A stretch of DNA of 55,460 bases from Fictibacillus phosphorivorans (GTDB taxonomy: Bacteria > Bacillota > Bacilli > Bacillales > Fictibacillaceae), in the NCBI RefSeq assembly GCF_007673525.1, contig NZ_VDZU01000006.1:1-55460 (forward strand), read 5' to 3'. Shown one piece after another: positions 41,021 to 50,184 of the stretch. The notes beneath the pieces were generated by a model that was given only the letters and a program-made list of their open reading frames with translations, did no database searches and was not told where the DNA came from. Every line of letters begins with the position of its first letter. The stretch's first letter is position 1. Both the position numbers and the translations under genes were made by a program.

Positions 41021-42577
41021 ATGAGCGTAACGAATGATTTGCACGTAATGAGTGAAATGATCGTTGTGTTAGATTTCGGTGGACAATATAATCAGTTGAT
41101 TGCACGTCGTATCCGTGACTTAGGAGTATACAGTGAATTACATCCGCACACGACAACGGCGGAAGATATAAAGAAAATGAACCCAAAAGGAATCATCTTC
41201 TCTGGTGGACCTAACTCTGTTTATGCGGACGGAGCACCAGCTTGTGATCCAGCTATTTTTGATCTGGATATTCCAGTGCTCGGCATCTGTTATGGTATGC
41301 AGTTGATGAGCTACCACTTCGGCGGTAAAGTAGAGCGCGCGAGCCACCGTGAGTATGGTAAAGCAGAGATCACAGTAACGAACATGAACAAACTTTATGA
41401 AAATCTTCCAGAGCAACAAGTGGTATGGATGAGCCATAGCGACTTAGTTGTTGCACCACCAGAAGGTTTTGTAACGGACGCAACAAGTCTTTCTTGTCCT
41501 GTAGCTGCAATGAGTGATGTATCTCGTAAACTTTACGGCGTACAATTCCACCCAGAAGTTCGTCATTCAGAGTATGGTATCGAGTTTCTTGATAACTTCG
41601 TAAAATCTGTTTGTGAATGTGAAGGTAACTGGACGATGGAAAACTGGATCGAAGACGAGATTCAAAAGATCCGTGACGTTGTTGGCGACAAAAAAGTCAT
41701 CTGCGCGATGTCAGGTGGCGTTGACTCGTCTGTTGTTGCCGTACTTGTTCATAAAGCGATCGGCGACCAATTAACATGTATTTTCGTTGATCACGGACTT
41801 CTTCGTAAAGATGAAGCAGATCAAGTTATGAAAACATTCAGCGAAGGATTCAACATCAACATCATCAAAGTCGATGCAAAAGACCGTTTCTTAAGCAAGC
41901 TTGAAGGTGTATCTGATCCTGAGAAGAAGCGTAAGATCATCGGTAACGAGTTTATCTACGTATTTGATGAAGAAGCGTCAAACCTACAAGGCATCGAGTT
42001 CCTTGCACAAGGTACGCTTTACACAGATATCGTAGAGAGCGGTACAGCAACTGCACAAACGATCAAGTCTCACCATAACGTTGGCGGACTTCCTGAAGAC
42101 ATGCAGTTCAAATTGATCGAACCTCTTAACACACTCTTTAAAGATGAAGTGCGTAAAGTAGGTACAGAGCTTGGAATTCCTGAACACATTGTTTGGCGTC
42201 AGCCGTTCCCAGGCCCTGGTCTAGGAATCCGTGTACTTGGTGCGATTACAGAAGAAAAGTTAGAAATCGTTCGTGAGTCTGATTTCATTCTTCGCGAAGA
42301 GATCGCAAAAGCAGGGTTAGAGCGTGAAGTGTGGCAATATTTCACTGTCCTCCCTGACATCCGTAGCGTTGGTGTAATGGGTGACGCTCGTACGTACGAT
42401 TACACGATCGGTATCCGTGCCGTAACTTCAATCGACGGAATGACTTCTGACTGGGCACGTATCCCTTGGGACGTTCTTGAAAAGATCTCTACACGTATCG
42501 TAAACGAAGTGGATCACATCAACCGCGTGGTGTACGATATTACGTCTAAGCCACCAGCAACGATCGAGTGGGAATAG
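41021..42577 (+). CDS. guaA: GMP synthase (glutamine-hydrolysing)
   Basis: GuaA converts XMP to GMP with glutamine as nitrogen donor. The 518-residue protein has an N-terminal class I glutamine amidotransferase with the catalytic Cys in GICYGMQL and FHPEV with the His-Glu pair. The ATP-pyrophosphatase domain shows MSGGVDSSVV and the C-terminal dimerisation domain ends PPATIEWE. A GTG at 41012 and later ATGs are in frame; I chose 41021 because GGGGTG sits seven bases upstream. It is controlled by the guanine riboswitch just upstream, a sensible product feedback. Confidence 0.97.
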   Translation: MSVTNDLHVMSEMIVVLDFGGQYNQLIARRIRDLGVYSELHPHTTTAEDIKKMNPKGIIFSGGPNSVYADGAPACDPAIFDLDIPVLGICYGMQLMSYHFGGKVERASHREYGKAEITVTNMNKLYENLPEQQVVWMSHSDLVVAPPEGFVTDATSLSCPVAAMSDVSRKLYGVQFHPEVRHSEYGIEFLDNFVKSVCECEGNWTMENWIEDEIQKIRDVVGDKKVICAMSGGVDSSVVAVLVHKAIGDQLTCIFVDHGLLRKDEADQVMKTFSEGFNINIIKVDAKDRFLSKLEGVSDPEKKRKIIGNEFIYVFDEEASNLQGIEFLAQGTLYTDIVESGTATAQTIKSHHNVGGLPEDMQFKLIEPLNTLFKDEVRKVGTELGIPEHIVWRQPFPGPGLGIRVLGAITEEKLEIVRESDFILREEIAKAGLEREVWQYFTVLPDIRSVGVMGDARTYDYTIGIRAVTSIDGMTSDWARIPWDVLEKISTRIVNEVDHINRVVYDITSKPPATIEWE

Positions 42578-42638
42578 GTTTGAAAGCGAAAACACGAACG
42601 ATTATTGCAAAATAACATAAAATCATTCGTAAAAATGC

Positions 42639-42667
42639 TTGACGTACGACAAAGTTCGACCTATACT
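42639..42667 (+). promoter_or_regulatory. Promoter of the pbuG transcript
   Basis: TTGACG (42639-42644), an exact 17-bp spacer and TATACT (42662-42667), 29 bp before the riboswitch aptamer. Confidence 0.85.
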
Positions 42668-42695
42668 CAAATAGTAATTAAAAATTAAATGTATT

Positions 42696-42768
42696 TCCTA
42701 CGTATAAATTCGGGGATATGGCCCGAAAGTTTCTACCAGACTGCCGTAAATGGTCTGACTACGAAGGA
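42696..42768 (+). promoter_or_regulatory. Guanine riboswitch controlling pbuG
   Basis: Aptamer with P1 (TCCTACGTA / TACGAAGGA, one mismatch). P2 is TTCGGG/CCCGAA, P3 is CCAGAC/GTCTGA-like, the core is GTTTCTACC, and the ligand-binding C lies in TGACTACG (guanine type). A terminator at 42833-42863 is the expression platform. Confidence 0.94.
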
Positions 42769-42832
42769 TTTTTGAAACATGGCGCACATGCTCTCTTTGC
42801 ATAGGCCTCGTTTCATTAACTCTTACGTATTC

Positions 42833-42863
42833 AGACCCAAGGGCTTGTCCCTTGGGTCTTTTT
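42833..42863 (+). terminator. Riboswitch terminator upstream of pbuG
   Basis: Perfect 11-bp stem AGACCCAAGGG (42833-42843) / CCCTTGGGTCT (42849-42859) with a CTTGT loop and five T. It lies in the leader, so it must be bypassed for pbuG expression. Confidence 0.93.
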
Positions 42864-42924
42864 GTTAGTTATTTTCTATAGATTGCTGCTAGTCGCAGGG
42901 CTTTTATGAAGTTCATCTTTGAAA

Positions 42925-43052
42925 GTTGTTTGTAGTGCAAGGTGCGAGCCTCCTGCGGGACAGGCGTGCAGGTGAGACACTTAAAAGTGAAACGTACGAA
43001 TGTGGCTCACCGCTTGCCCCGCGGAAAGCGAGTACCTGAAACGGAAATCAAC
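42925..43052 (+). repeat. Dispersed ~128-bp palindromic repeat, copy 3
   Basis: GTTGTTTG at 42925 to AATCAAC at 43046-43052, very similar to copy 2 (10418-10545). Shared blocks include GCAAGGTGCGAG, CTCCTGCGGGACAGG and GAAACGTACGAATGTGGCTC, ending in CGGAAATCAAC. It lies inside the pbuG leader, between the riboswitch terminator and the start codon, so it is part of the pbuG mRNA. Confidence 0.85.
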
Positions 43053-43119
43053 CTCATCCAAAAGCGACTAGAAATAGCTTTCGATTTTATACGTAGACAG
43101 GGTATAGGGGGATATATAG

Positions 43120-44418
43120 ATGGAAAAGTATTTTGGTTTCAAGGAGTTCAACACTTCTTACAAAAAAGAAGCAACAGCGGGATTAACTACGTTCCTTGCG
43201 ATGGCTTACATTTTATTCGTTAACCCATCCGTATTAGGCGATGCTGGCATGGATAAAGGTGCCGTGTTCACGGCAACTGCACTTGCAGCGGCCCTAGGAA
43301 CTCTTTTCATGGGGATCGTAGCGAAGTATCCGATCGCACTTGCTCCAGGTATGGGACTAAACGCTTTCTTCGCTTACTCAGTAGTTTTGGTCATGGATAT
43401 CCCGTGGCAAACAGCACTTGCTGGCGTATTGATGTCTGGTATTATTTTTATTTTTATTACATTATTTAAAATTCGCGAAACCATCATAAATGCAATCCCA
43501 GAAGATTTGAAGTTTGCTGCAGCGTCCGGTATCGGGCTGTTCATCGCATTTATCGGACTGAAGAACGCAGGAATCGTCGCTCCAAGCGAAGCTACACTTG
43601 TTTCTCTTGGTGACTTAACACAAGGTCCAACACTTCTCGCAATCTTTGGTTTCATCATTACGATTTTAATGATGATCCGAAACGTTCGTGGAGGAATTTT
43701 CTACGGAATGGTAATCACAGCTGTAGTTGGTATCTTTGCTGGTTTGATCAATAAGCCAGATCAAATCGTAGGAGCGATTCCGAGCCTTGCACCAACATTC
43801 GGACAAGCGTTTTCTCACTTTGATCAAATTTTCACCATAGACATGATGATCGTTGTTCTAACGTTTTTTATCGTTGATTTCTTTGATACAGCAGGAACAT
43901 TGATGGCAGTTGCATCACAAGCCGGAATCATGAAAGACAACAAGCTGCCTCGTGCAGGTAAAGCGTTGCTCGCCGATTCATCAGCGATCGCAGTTGGTGC
44001 GATCCTTGGAACATCTTCAACAACAGCTTATATCGAATCAGCTTCAGGTGTAGCTGCAGGTGGACGTACAGGATTCACGTCTGTTGTAACGGGTGGATTG
44101 TTCCTACTCGCTCTTTTCTTCTCGCCATTATTAGTAGTCGTAACACCATCTGTAACAGCACCAGCACTGATCATCGTAGGTGTGCTCATGGTATCGGTAC
44201 TAAGCAAGATCAAGTGGGACCGTCTAGAAATTGCAGTACCAGCATTCTTAACCCTAATCGCAATGCCGCTCACATACAGCATCGCAACAGGTATCGCACT
44301 AGGATTCGTTATGTACCCACTAACAATGACAGTAAAAGGACGTTTCAAAGAAGTTCACCCGATCATGTGGGTTCTCTTCATCGTCTTTATCAGCTATTTC
44401 GTATTCTTAGTTGAATAG
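43120..44418 (+). CDS. pbuG: Guanine/hypoxanthine permease (NCS2, AzgA-like)
   Basis: This 432-residue polytopic membrane protein imports hypoxanthine and guanine in known homologues. The N-terminus FKEFNTSYKKEATAGLTTFL and the helix APGMGLNAFFAYSV are characteristic of the AzgA branch, as are DFFDTAGTLMAVA and GTSSTTAYIESASGVAAGGR. About twelve helices are present. It follows guaA and has its own promoter, guanine riboswitch and terminator, so uptake is shut down when guanine is plentiful. A dispersed repeat is embedded in its long leader. Confidence 0.95.
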   Translation: MEKYFGFKEFNTSYKKEATAGLTTFLAMAYILFVNPSVLGDAGMDKGAVFTATALAAALGTLFMGIVAKYPIALAPGMGLNAFFAYSVVLVMDIPWQTALAGVLMSGIIFIFITLFKIRETIINAIPEDLKFAAASGIGLFIAFIGLKNAGIVAPSEATLVSLGDLTQGPTLLAIFGFIITILMMIRNVRGGIFYGMVITAVVGIFAGLINKPDQIVGAIPSLAPTFGQAFSHFDQIFTIDMMIVVLTFFIVDFFDTAGTLMAVASQAGIMKDNKLPRAGKALLADSSAIAVGAILGTSSTTAYIESASGVAAGGRTGFTSVVTGGLFLLALFFSPLLVVVTPSVTAPALIIVGVLMVSVLSKIKWDRLEIAVPAFLTLIAMPLTYSIATGIALGFVMYPLTMTVKGRFKEVHPIMWVLFIVFISYFVFLVE

Positions 44419-44432
44419 AGAAAAACTTTCGT

Positions 44433-44464
44433 AGGAATGTCCATTTTTGGGCATTCCTTTTTGT
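44433..44464 (+). terminator. Terminator of pbuG
   Basis: AGGAATGTCC (44433-44442) pairs with GGGCATTCCT (44449-44458), followed by T residues. Confidence 0.88.
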
Positions 44465-44579
44465 ATGTGCAGGAAAACATATAAAAAAGATAGCCGATAA
44501 CTTTAAGGAAGAGAGATGCAAAAAATAAGTTTCTTCATTATAATAGTGTGCAGGATGAAGATTAAGGGAGAAGTGGGAA

Positions 44580-45326
44580 ATGGATGCAATGTGGACTGTT
44601 TGGTTTTTTGTAGTAGGAGCAGTATTAGCCTCGTTCGGCGGAGTGATCGGCTACCGTCTGCCAAAGGGAATGAAGGTAATAGGTGTAGAACGTTCACAAT
44701 GTGACCATTGCGAAAGGCAATTAAAATGGTACGAGCTGTTTCCCGTTGTTTCGTTTCTAGCTGCGGGTGCAAAGTGTAAATCATGTAAGAAAGGGATCCC
44801 CCTTTTATATACGATGGTAGAACTCGCAACTGGTGCTCTTTATAGTTTTTCATACATAAAATACGGTTTCTCGATCGAGCTGTTGTTAGCCTGTTCACTC
44901 GTTTTATTATGCGCCATCATTACCGTTTCCGACTTGTTGTACTTTATTATCTCAGACAAAGTGCTGATCGTATTTTTCTTGTGGTTCCTAGCGTTACAGG
45001 CGATCTTTGAACCTAGAGGCTGGGTAGACGCTGCCGTCGGAAGTTTGCTCGGATTTTTATTTTTATTGTTGTTAGCCGTTCTCTCTAAAGGCGGAATCGG
45101 TGGTGGAGACATTAAGCTGATGGGGGCATTAGGGCTCGTACTCGGGTTCCAAGGAGCTTATCTGACATTAATGGTCGCGTCCATCGTCGGCGTTTTAATC
45201 GCAATCGTAGGATTAGTAACGAAGAAATATAACCGAAAGACCGCGATCCCGTTCGGACCATATTTAGCGGTAGGCGCGTTAGTGACATTTTATTATAGTG
45301 AAGAGTTGTTGGGGTTGATCTTTTGA
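44580..45326 (+). CDS. Prepilin peptidase (A24 family, ComC/PilD-like)
   Basis: This 248-residue membrane aspartic protease cleaves and often methylates type IV prepilin-like proteins such as the ComG pseudopilins. The N-terminal cytosolic part has the zinc-binding pairs CDHC and CKSC. Catalytic aspartates are visible in TVSDLLYFI and GGGDIKLMGALG. About seven helices are present. GGGAGAAGTGGGAA precedes the ATG. It stands alone after pbuG; none of its pilin substrates is nearby. A shallow hairpin with T-run overlaps its stop (about 45311-45341). It would serve DNA uptake if the comG genes exist elsewhere. Confidence 0.9.
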   Translation: MDAMWTVWFFVVGAVLASFGGVIGYRLPKGMKVIGVERSQCDHCERQLKWYELFPVVSFLAAGAKCKSCKKGIPLLYTMVELATGALYSFSYIKYGFSIELLLACSLVLLCAIITVSDLLYFIISDKVLIVFFLWFLALQAIFEPRGWVDAAVGSLLGFLFLLLLAVLSKGGIGGGDIKLMGALGLVLGFQGAYLTLMVASIVGVLIAIVGLVTKKYNRKTAIPFGPYLAVGALVTFYYSEELLGLIF

Positions 45327-45459
45327 CCTCAACTTTTTTTATGTCGAAACTTTGATTTGGATTGAGCGTAAGTAGGGTATGAAAATTAGAGTAGTTTGAA
45401 GGTTATAGAGGATTACGAATACATTTAGAAGAGGATTAAGTTAGGAGGTTTTGTTGGAA

Positions 45460-45981
45460 ATGTGGTTAATTATTTTTACGAATATACTAGCGTTCATCTT
45501 AGCATTAATATTTGGAATAGGTTATTACAAAAAGAAGAAGAAAGAAAAAGTTAGTCAAATTCGAGCTGAACTCTGGGGAACAGCTGTCTTTATAGGAGTT
45601 ATGATTTTTTTTAATGGAGTAATTCTGTACGTGAACTATTCAGAGAAGCAAAGAGTAAAAGCTGCATATACAGAAATGGAAAAAAACAATGAAGAAAGAG
45701 GAAATGAAGAAGAATCTTTTGCTAACCTGGAATTATCACTTAAAACTGATAAAAGTAAAGGCCCAGATACTCATTATATTTATGTAGCTAATTTTAATAA
45801 AAAGGTATCATTTCATGGAAAGGTTTATATAAAAACCATCATCAATAATAAAATAGTTGACGGGGAATACACAACTAAAAAAATTACTATAAAACCAGGA
45901 GAAAAGAAACAAATAGATCATTTTGATGGGAGAAGTCTGTACGATTCATATTCTTGGGAGTGGGAAGGTGAACTTAATTAA
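45460..45981 (+). CDS. Hypothetical membrane protein, paralogue A
   Basis: The protein has about 173 residues with two N-terminal helices (about residues 2-21 and 37-59) and then a ~110-residue soluble domain, probably outside the cell. It is not a known family to me. The soluble part shares ESFxNLE, HYIYVANFNK and the ending YDSYSWEWEGEL with the next gene, so they are tandem paralogues. TTAGGAGG at 45441-45448 could serve TTG 45454 or ATG 45460. It lies at the left edge of the lipoprotein cluster and may belong to it functionally. Function unknown. Confidence 0.65.
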   Translation: MWLIIFTNILAFILALIFGIGYYKKKKKEKVSQIRAELWGTAVFIGVMIFFNGVILYVNYSEKQRVKAAYTEMEKNNEERGNEEESFANLELSLKTDKSKGPDTHYIYVANFNKKVSFHGKVYIKTIINNKIVDGEYTTKKITIKPGEKKQIDHFDGRSLYDSYSWEWEGELN

Positions 45982-46010
45982 ATTGAAGTTTTAAAAAGGT
46001 GAGGACAAAA

Positions 46011-46550
46011 ATGGATAATGACTATTTAAGTGGTGTGTTCTGGTTTAACATAGGAGCTTTTGCATTTGGACTTATTCTAGCCATTAGTTCATTCGTTCAC
46101 TATAAAAAGTTAGGGAGAACGAGAACTGGTGTTTATTGGGCGATTGGGTGTATAGCAACATGTTTACTAGCGATGAATGGAATTATGAAAGTTTCAGATG
46201 TAATGGATGAACATATGAAGAAACAAGCGTTTGAAACACTTGAGGAAACCTATCACGAAAGAGGAGATCGTAACAATGAATCCTTTAAGAACTTAGAGGT
46301 TGTCGTTAATTCGGAAAAGGGCAGATGGTCTACAGCTTATAACATTTATGCAGCTAATTTTAACAAACAGTATACATACAAAGGGAAAATCGAGATTACG
46401 GTTAAGAATAGACAAGAAAAGAAAGTTTTTACACACGTTACGGAAACCGTTACTTTAAAACCTGGAGAGAAAAAAGAGCTTAAAAATACAAATTATGATA
46501 CCACGCATTATAGCTATTCGTGGAGATGGCTAGGAAAGTTAAAGAAATAG
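46011..46550 (+). CDS. Hypothetical membrane protein, paralogue B
   Basis: The protein has 179 residues and the same plan as paralogue A: two N-terminal helices (about residues 8-30 and 42-64) and a soluble domain. Shared segments are RGDRNNESFKNLEVVV, YNIYAANFNKQYTYKGKIEI, TLKPGEKKELK and HYSYSWRWLGKL. The ends of both look like a beta-sandwich. An in-frame ATG at 45999 exists, but AAGGTGAGG at 45997-46004 fits ATG 46011. A terminator follows. Probably co-transcribed with paralogue A (29-base gap). Confidence 0.68.
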   Translation: MDNDYLSGVFWFNIGAFAFGLILAISSFVHYKKLGRTRTGVYWAIGCIATCLLAMNGIMKVSDVMDEHMKKQAFETLEETYHERGDRNNESFKNLEVVVNSEKGRWSTAYNIYAANFNKQYTYKGKIEITVKNRQEKKVFTHVTETVTLKPGEKKELKNTNYDTTHYSYSWRWLGKLKK

Positions 46551-46564
46551 AGAAAAGAATTTTG

Positions 46565-46593
46565 AAAACACCCAAACGTTGGTTTAGGTGTTT
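46565..46593 (+). terminator. Terminator of the paralogue pair
   Basis: ACACCCAAAC and GTTTAGGTGT pair around a GTTG loop with one mismatch, followed by seven T. Confidence 0.82.
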
Positions 46594-47074
46594 TTTTATT
46601 TTAATTCTTTTTACCTAAGTGAATTTATCTACTTCTGATCGTTAAAAGCGCTTATTTAGTGATTTTCAGGTTTATATTTTTAATATTAGAGGTAAAAACA
46701 AATGTAAAAATGGATATTTATGTATATATAACGTGAGGATATTCCTAGTAGGAATTTTTCGGGGAGGTGTCGGAAAAAGTCGAACATTGCCAAAGGTAGT
46801 AAGAAGGTTGTGGATAAGTTCAATAAGCCTTTATGTAGCAAGGATTTAGAAGGTTGACGCCTTAAGAATTTCTGTGATAGTTTTGCCATAGAAAAAATTC
46901 AAAAGATTTTACATATTAGATTTTGTTGTAATTTGATTTTTGTAGGAAATGAGTATCAGGACAATAAATGAGAAAGGTCTTCGGAATTTTCATCATAAAT
47001 AGTGAGTTGTTCAGATTTTCAGCCGAAATTATGTAACAAAGAAGTATGTATAAACAGGAGAGGTATGGTATTAA
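46594..47074. other. AT-rich gap without a supported gene
   Basis: Only short frames are open; one plus-strand stretch at about 46770-46910 (KKSNIAKGSKKVVDKFNKPL, then CSKDLEG and a stop) looks like a protein scrap. The end (47055-47063) holds a GGAGAGG binding site for the next gene. Confidence 0.4.
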
Positions 47075-48451
47075 ATGAGTTTTAGAAACTTGAAAACACT
47101 ATTGTTTCTATTCCTTTTACTAACTCTATTCACAGGATGCTCTAACTCAGAAGAAGCGAATAAACCTGCAGATTCTAAAAAGGAAGATAAGGAAGAAACT
47201 AAAAAAGAAAGTAAGCCTGAAACGAAAGAATCTGATAGTAAATTAAAAAAGGGAATTCCACCAGCTCCTACTTCTATTAATGAGATTTTTGCATATCCAA
47301 ACGGAAAATTTGCTGGAAAAGAAGTATATGATACTACGAGTGGTGTGAAGGAAGAGCTTTTAAAAGACATGCCTAAACTGGATGAGGAAGCGAATGAAGA
47401 AACGCTAGATTTGTATTTCAATAACCTTGTAGCCCTCTATTGGAATGGCTTTACAGACCCGGCTACTCTTGTTGACAAGTGGAAATTATATTCGTTCGGT
47501 AGCCCCGATATTGAAGATCCTAAATTTCAATTTAAAGAAAATTATAATGTGGAAATTATCTTAGATGCAAGCGGTTCTATGGGTAAGAAGGTGAAAGGTA
47601 AAACCCAAATGGAATTAGCCAAAGATGCTATTGATACCTTCGTACAATCTTTACCTGATAAAGCAAATGTGGGATTACGAGTATATGGTCATAAAGGGAG
47701 TGGATCGGACTCTGATAAAAAACTGTCATGCGGAAGCTCAGATTTAGTCTATCCTATAGCATCTTATAATTCGACTGAGTTTGATAAAGCGCTGAATCAA
47801 TTTCAGCCTAAAGGATGGACGCCAATCACATTAGCGTTAGAAGAGGCACAAAAAGATTTAGCGAAATATCCTGCAGAAAAGAATAACAATATTGTATTCC
47901 TAGTGAGTGACGGTATTGAAACATGTGATGGAGATCCTGTTGAAGCAGCCAAGAAATTAGTAGATTCTAATATTTCCCCGATCGTTAACGTTATCGGCTT
48001 TAATGTTGATGGAGAAGGGCAAAAACAATTAAAGGATGTAGCTGCCGCAGCTGGTGGAATCTATACAGATATTAACGATCAAACTCAGTTAAAGGAAGAA
48101 TTTAAGCGAGTTGAAGAAATAGCAAAACGCTGGGAGCAGTGGAAGAAAGATTCACTAAGAGAAGCGGATGCCATAAAAGTAGAACGTTATTTTGAGGCTC
48201 TTGGTTTTACCAATGAATGGGACAGTAAAAAAACGAAGCTATCTAATAATATTAGTGGCTCAATTACCTATCTTTCGAATGAGGATTATATAACGAGAGA
48301 GCAAAGAGAGATTTTAAAAGATAAAGAAGAGAAATTAAATGAGTTTATTGAGAAGTCAGGTCTAGAAGTAGAAAATTATTTAAATTCCATGAACGAAAAA
48401 ACGTTTGAACAAATGAAGCAGGATATAAACGAGAAATACAAACTTAATTAG
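47075..48451 (+). CDS. VWA-domain lipoprotein 1
   Basis: The 458-residue protein has a lipoprotein signal peptide ending LFTGC (Cys22), then a Lys/Glu/Ser-rich spacer to about residue 60. A conserved region (IFAYPNGKFAGKEV...NNLVALYW) precedes a von Willebrand A domain from about 158. The metal site DASGS (164-168) is intact, with the later VSDGIETCDGDP. The C-terminal ~110 residues are helical and charged. It should sit on the outer face of the membrane and bind a ligand through Mg2+. RVYGHKGSGSDSD and QPKGWTP are shared with the two later VWA proteins of the cluster, resembling YwmC/YwmD-type lipoproteins. Function unknown; a two-helix protein gene follows. Confidence 0.85.
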   Translation: MSFRNLKTLLFLFLLLTLFTGCSNSEEANKPADSKKEDKEETKKESKPETKESDSKLKKGIPPAPTSINEIFAYPNGKFAGKEVYDTTSGVKEELLKDMPKLDEEANEETLDLYFNNLVALYWNGFTDPATLVDKWKLYSFGSPDIEDPKFQFKENYNVEIILDASGSMGKKVKGKTQMELAKDAIDTFVQSLPDKANVGLRVYGHKGSGSDSDKKLSCGSSDLVYPIASYNSTEFDKALNQFQPKGWTPITLALEEAQKDLAKYPAEKNNNIVFLVSDGIETCDGDPVEAAKKLVDSNISPIVNVIGFNVDGEGQKQLKDVAAAAGGIYTDINDQTQLKEEFKRVEEIAKRWEQWKKDSLREADAIKVERYFEALGFTNEWDSKKTKLSNNISGSITYLSNEDYITREQREILKDKEEKLNEFIEKSGLEVENYLNSMNEKTFEQMKQDINEKYKLN

Positions 48452-48475
48452 AGAATATTCGCTAGGGGGAATTTG

Positions 48476-48679
48476 ATGTCAAAAAGTGAAAAGAAATGGC
48501 GTCGTTTCTATATGATGATGTACATCTTTATATATGGTATTTATGTTCCTTATAATCTCTTCATGTGGTTAGGCGGAAATGAAGGGTTTCCGTATGCGAT
48601 GTTGGGTATCGCTTTAGGTCTGCCTATGATGAAGAAAAATCATATAAACAGTATTCGTGAAAAAGATCATAGTATATAA
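48476..48679 (+). CDS. Two-helix small membrane protein, copy 1
   Basis: The 67-residue protein starts with the basic MSKSEKKWRRFY. Two hydrophobic helices follow (about residues 13-32 and 38-54), with the end MKKNHINSIREKDHS. It is clearly paralogous to the gene at 52058 (SKKEKRWRRVY...MKHNHIQKIREKE) and to a 17-residue remnant at 50185. It lies 24 bases after VWA lipoprotein 1, with a GGGGG-AA-TTTG ribosome binding region, so the two are probably co-transcribed. A TTG at 48473 is an alternative start. No known family. Repeated pairing with a lipoprotein gene suggests a dedicated membrane partner. Confidence 0.75.
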   Translation: MSKSEKKWRRFYMMMYIFIYGIYVPYNLFMWLGGNEGFPYAMLGIALGLPMMKKNHINSIREKDHSI

Positions 48680-48743
48680 AAGTATGATGTACGATGGTAT
48701 ATGAAGATGATTAGTATTATATAGGAGTGGAGTAATAGCGCTT

Positions 48744-50125
48744 ATGAATAAAAAATTGTTCTCTTTCTAATTTTAACCACATTTTCTATCATACTAATAG
48801 CATGTAGCAATAAAGAAGAAACTGAACGCCAACAGGATAGTTCAAAGAGTAATGAAGAAAAAAGCACAATGGATCAAAGAAATAAAAAAGAGATCAATAA
48901 ATTAAAAGATGTTCCAGAACCGTCTAAAAGCTTAGATGAAGTTTTGAATTATCCAGTCGGAAGGTTTGCTGGACTTAATTTTAGAGCTTCAGATGAAGAA
49001 AAAAAAAGGGTACTTAAGACATTTAACGAGTTTCCGAAACTCACAGATAATACGAGTGAAGAAGTATTGGATAAATATTGGGCAAACATGGTTGCTCTAT
49101 ATCATGAAGATTATCCAAGTCCAGATAAAGTTTTAGAGGATATTAAAGTACAATCTTTTGGGAATCCAGAACTGGAAGATGAAAGATATCATTTTAAAGA
49201 GAATTTGAATGTTGAAATTATCTTAGATGCAAGTGGAAGTATGGGTGGGAAAATAGGTAATAAAACCAAAATGGATCTTGCAAAAGAATCGATTAAAGAT
49301 TTTGCTTCTAACCTGCCTGAAGATGCAAATGTTGCGCTACGCGTGTACGGGCATAATGGAAGCGGAAGTGACGGAGATAAAGTACTTTCATGCGGTAGCT
49401 CTGAGTTGGTTTATTCTATGCAAAAGTATAATAATGAGAGCTTTAGTGCATCACTAGACAAGTTTCAGCCAGCAGGTTGGACTCCTATTGCCTTAGCGTT
49501 AAAGGAATCTTAAAAAGACTTGAGTAAGTATGATAGTAAAACAAGTACCAACATTATATATCTGGTGAGTGATGGGATTGCAACTTGTGATGATGACCCT
49601 GTGTATGCAGGAAAAATACTTGCTGATTCAAATATTCAGCCGATTGTAAACATTCTTGGTTTTGATATTGATCATGAAGGACAAAAACAGCTTATGCAAA
49701 TTGCTGATGCATCAAAAGGGACTTACTCCTCTGTTAACAATGGGGAACAATTAACTGAGCAACTTGATAAAGCAAAAAAAATGGCAGAGTCTTGGGAAGA
49801 ATGGAAAGACAGTGCGAACAGGGAAGCCAAGAGTCAGTTTTTTGATCAAGAATTTGAAATTCTCTCCTTCTCTAATGACTTTGCTGAAGCATATTTAAGA
49901 GAAAATAATAATTATCGATATACCATCAGATATTTAAGGGATGAGGGGGAAATTAGTAGAAAGAGTTGGAGATATTTAGATGATAAACGAATAGAACGTT
50001 TTGAAAGAATGAAGCAATATAGACGAGACAATAAAAAGCAGTTGGAGTCTTTAAATGAAGACAACCTAAAAAAAGTTCAAGAAGAATTAAAGAGGCTTGA
50101 AGAAAATAAACAGTCTAGTTCTTAA
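48744..50125 (+). pseudogene. VWA-domain lipoprotein 2, inactivated by a frameshift and a nonsense codon
   Basis: The gene is colinear with VWA1 over its whole length. Two lesions are visible. Near the start, ATG AAT AAA AAA is one A short; adding it gives MNKKIVLFLILTTFSIILIAC, a lipoprotein signal peptide, in frame with the rest. At 49511-49513 a TAA replaces what is CAA (Gln) in VWA1 (LALKES-stop-KDLSKYD against LALEEAQKDLAKYP). The metal site DASGS and VSDGIATCDDDP remain. Two open pieces (48869-49513 and 49520-50125) are the result. The rest is little eroded, so inactivation seems recent, or the copy may be expressed by read-through. Confidence 0.85.
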
Positions 50126-50184
50126 CAGTTTTCATTTTATGTGTGAAGGTACGGTAGAAGAATTACCACTTTATTTTGGCTTAC

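Noticed and set aside
46686..46889. 67-codon minus-strand frame in the gap before VWA1
   Set aside because: No ribosome binding site or domain; the plus strand shows more protein-like but broken segments.
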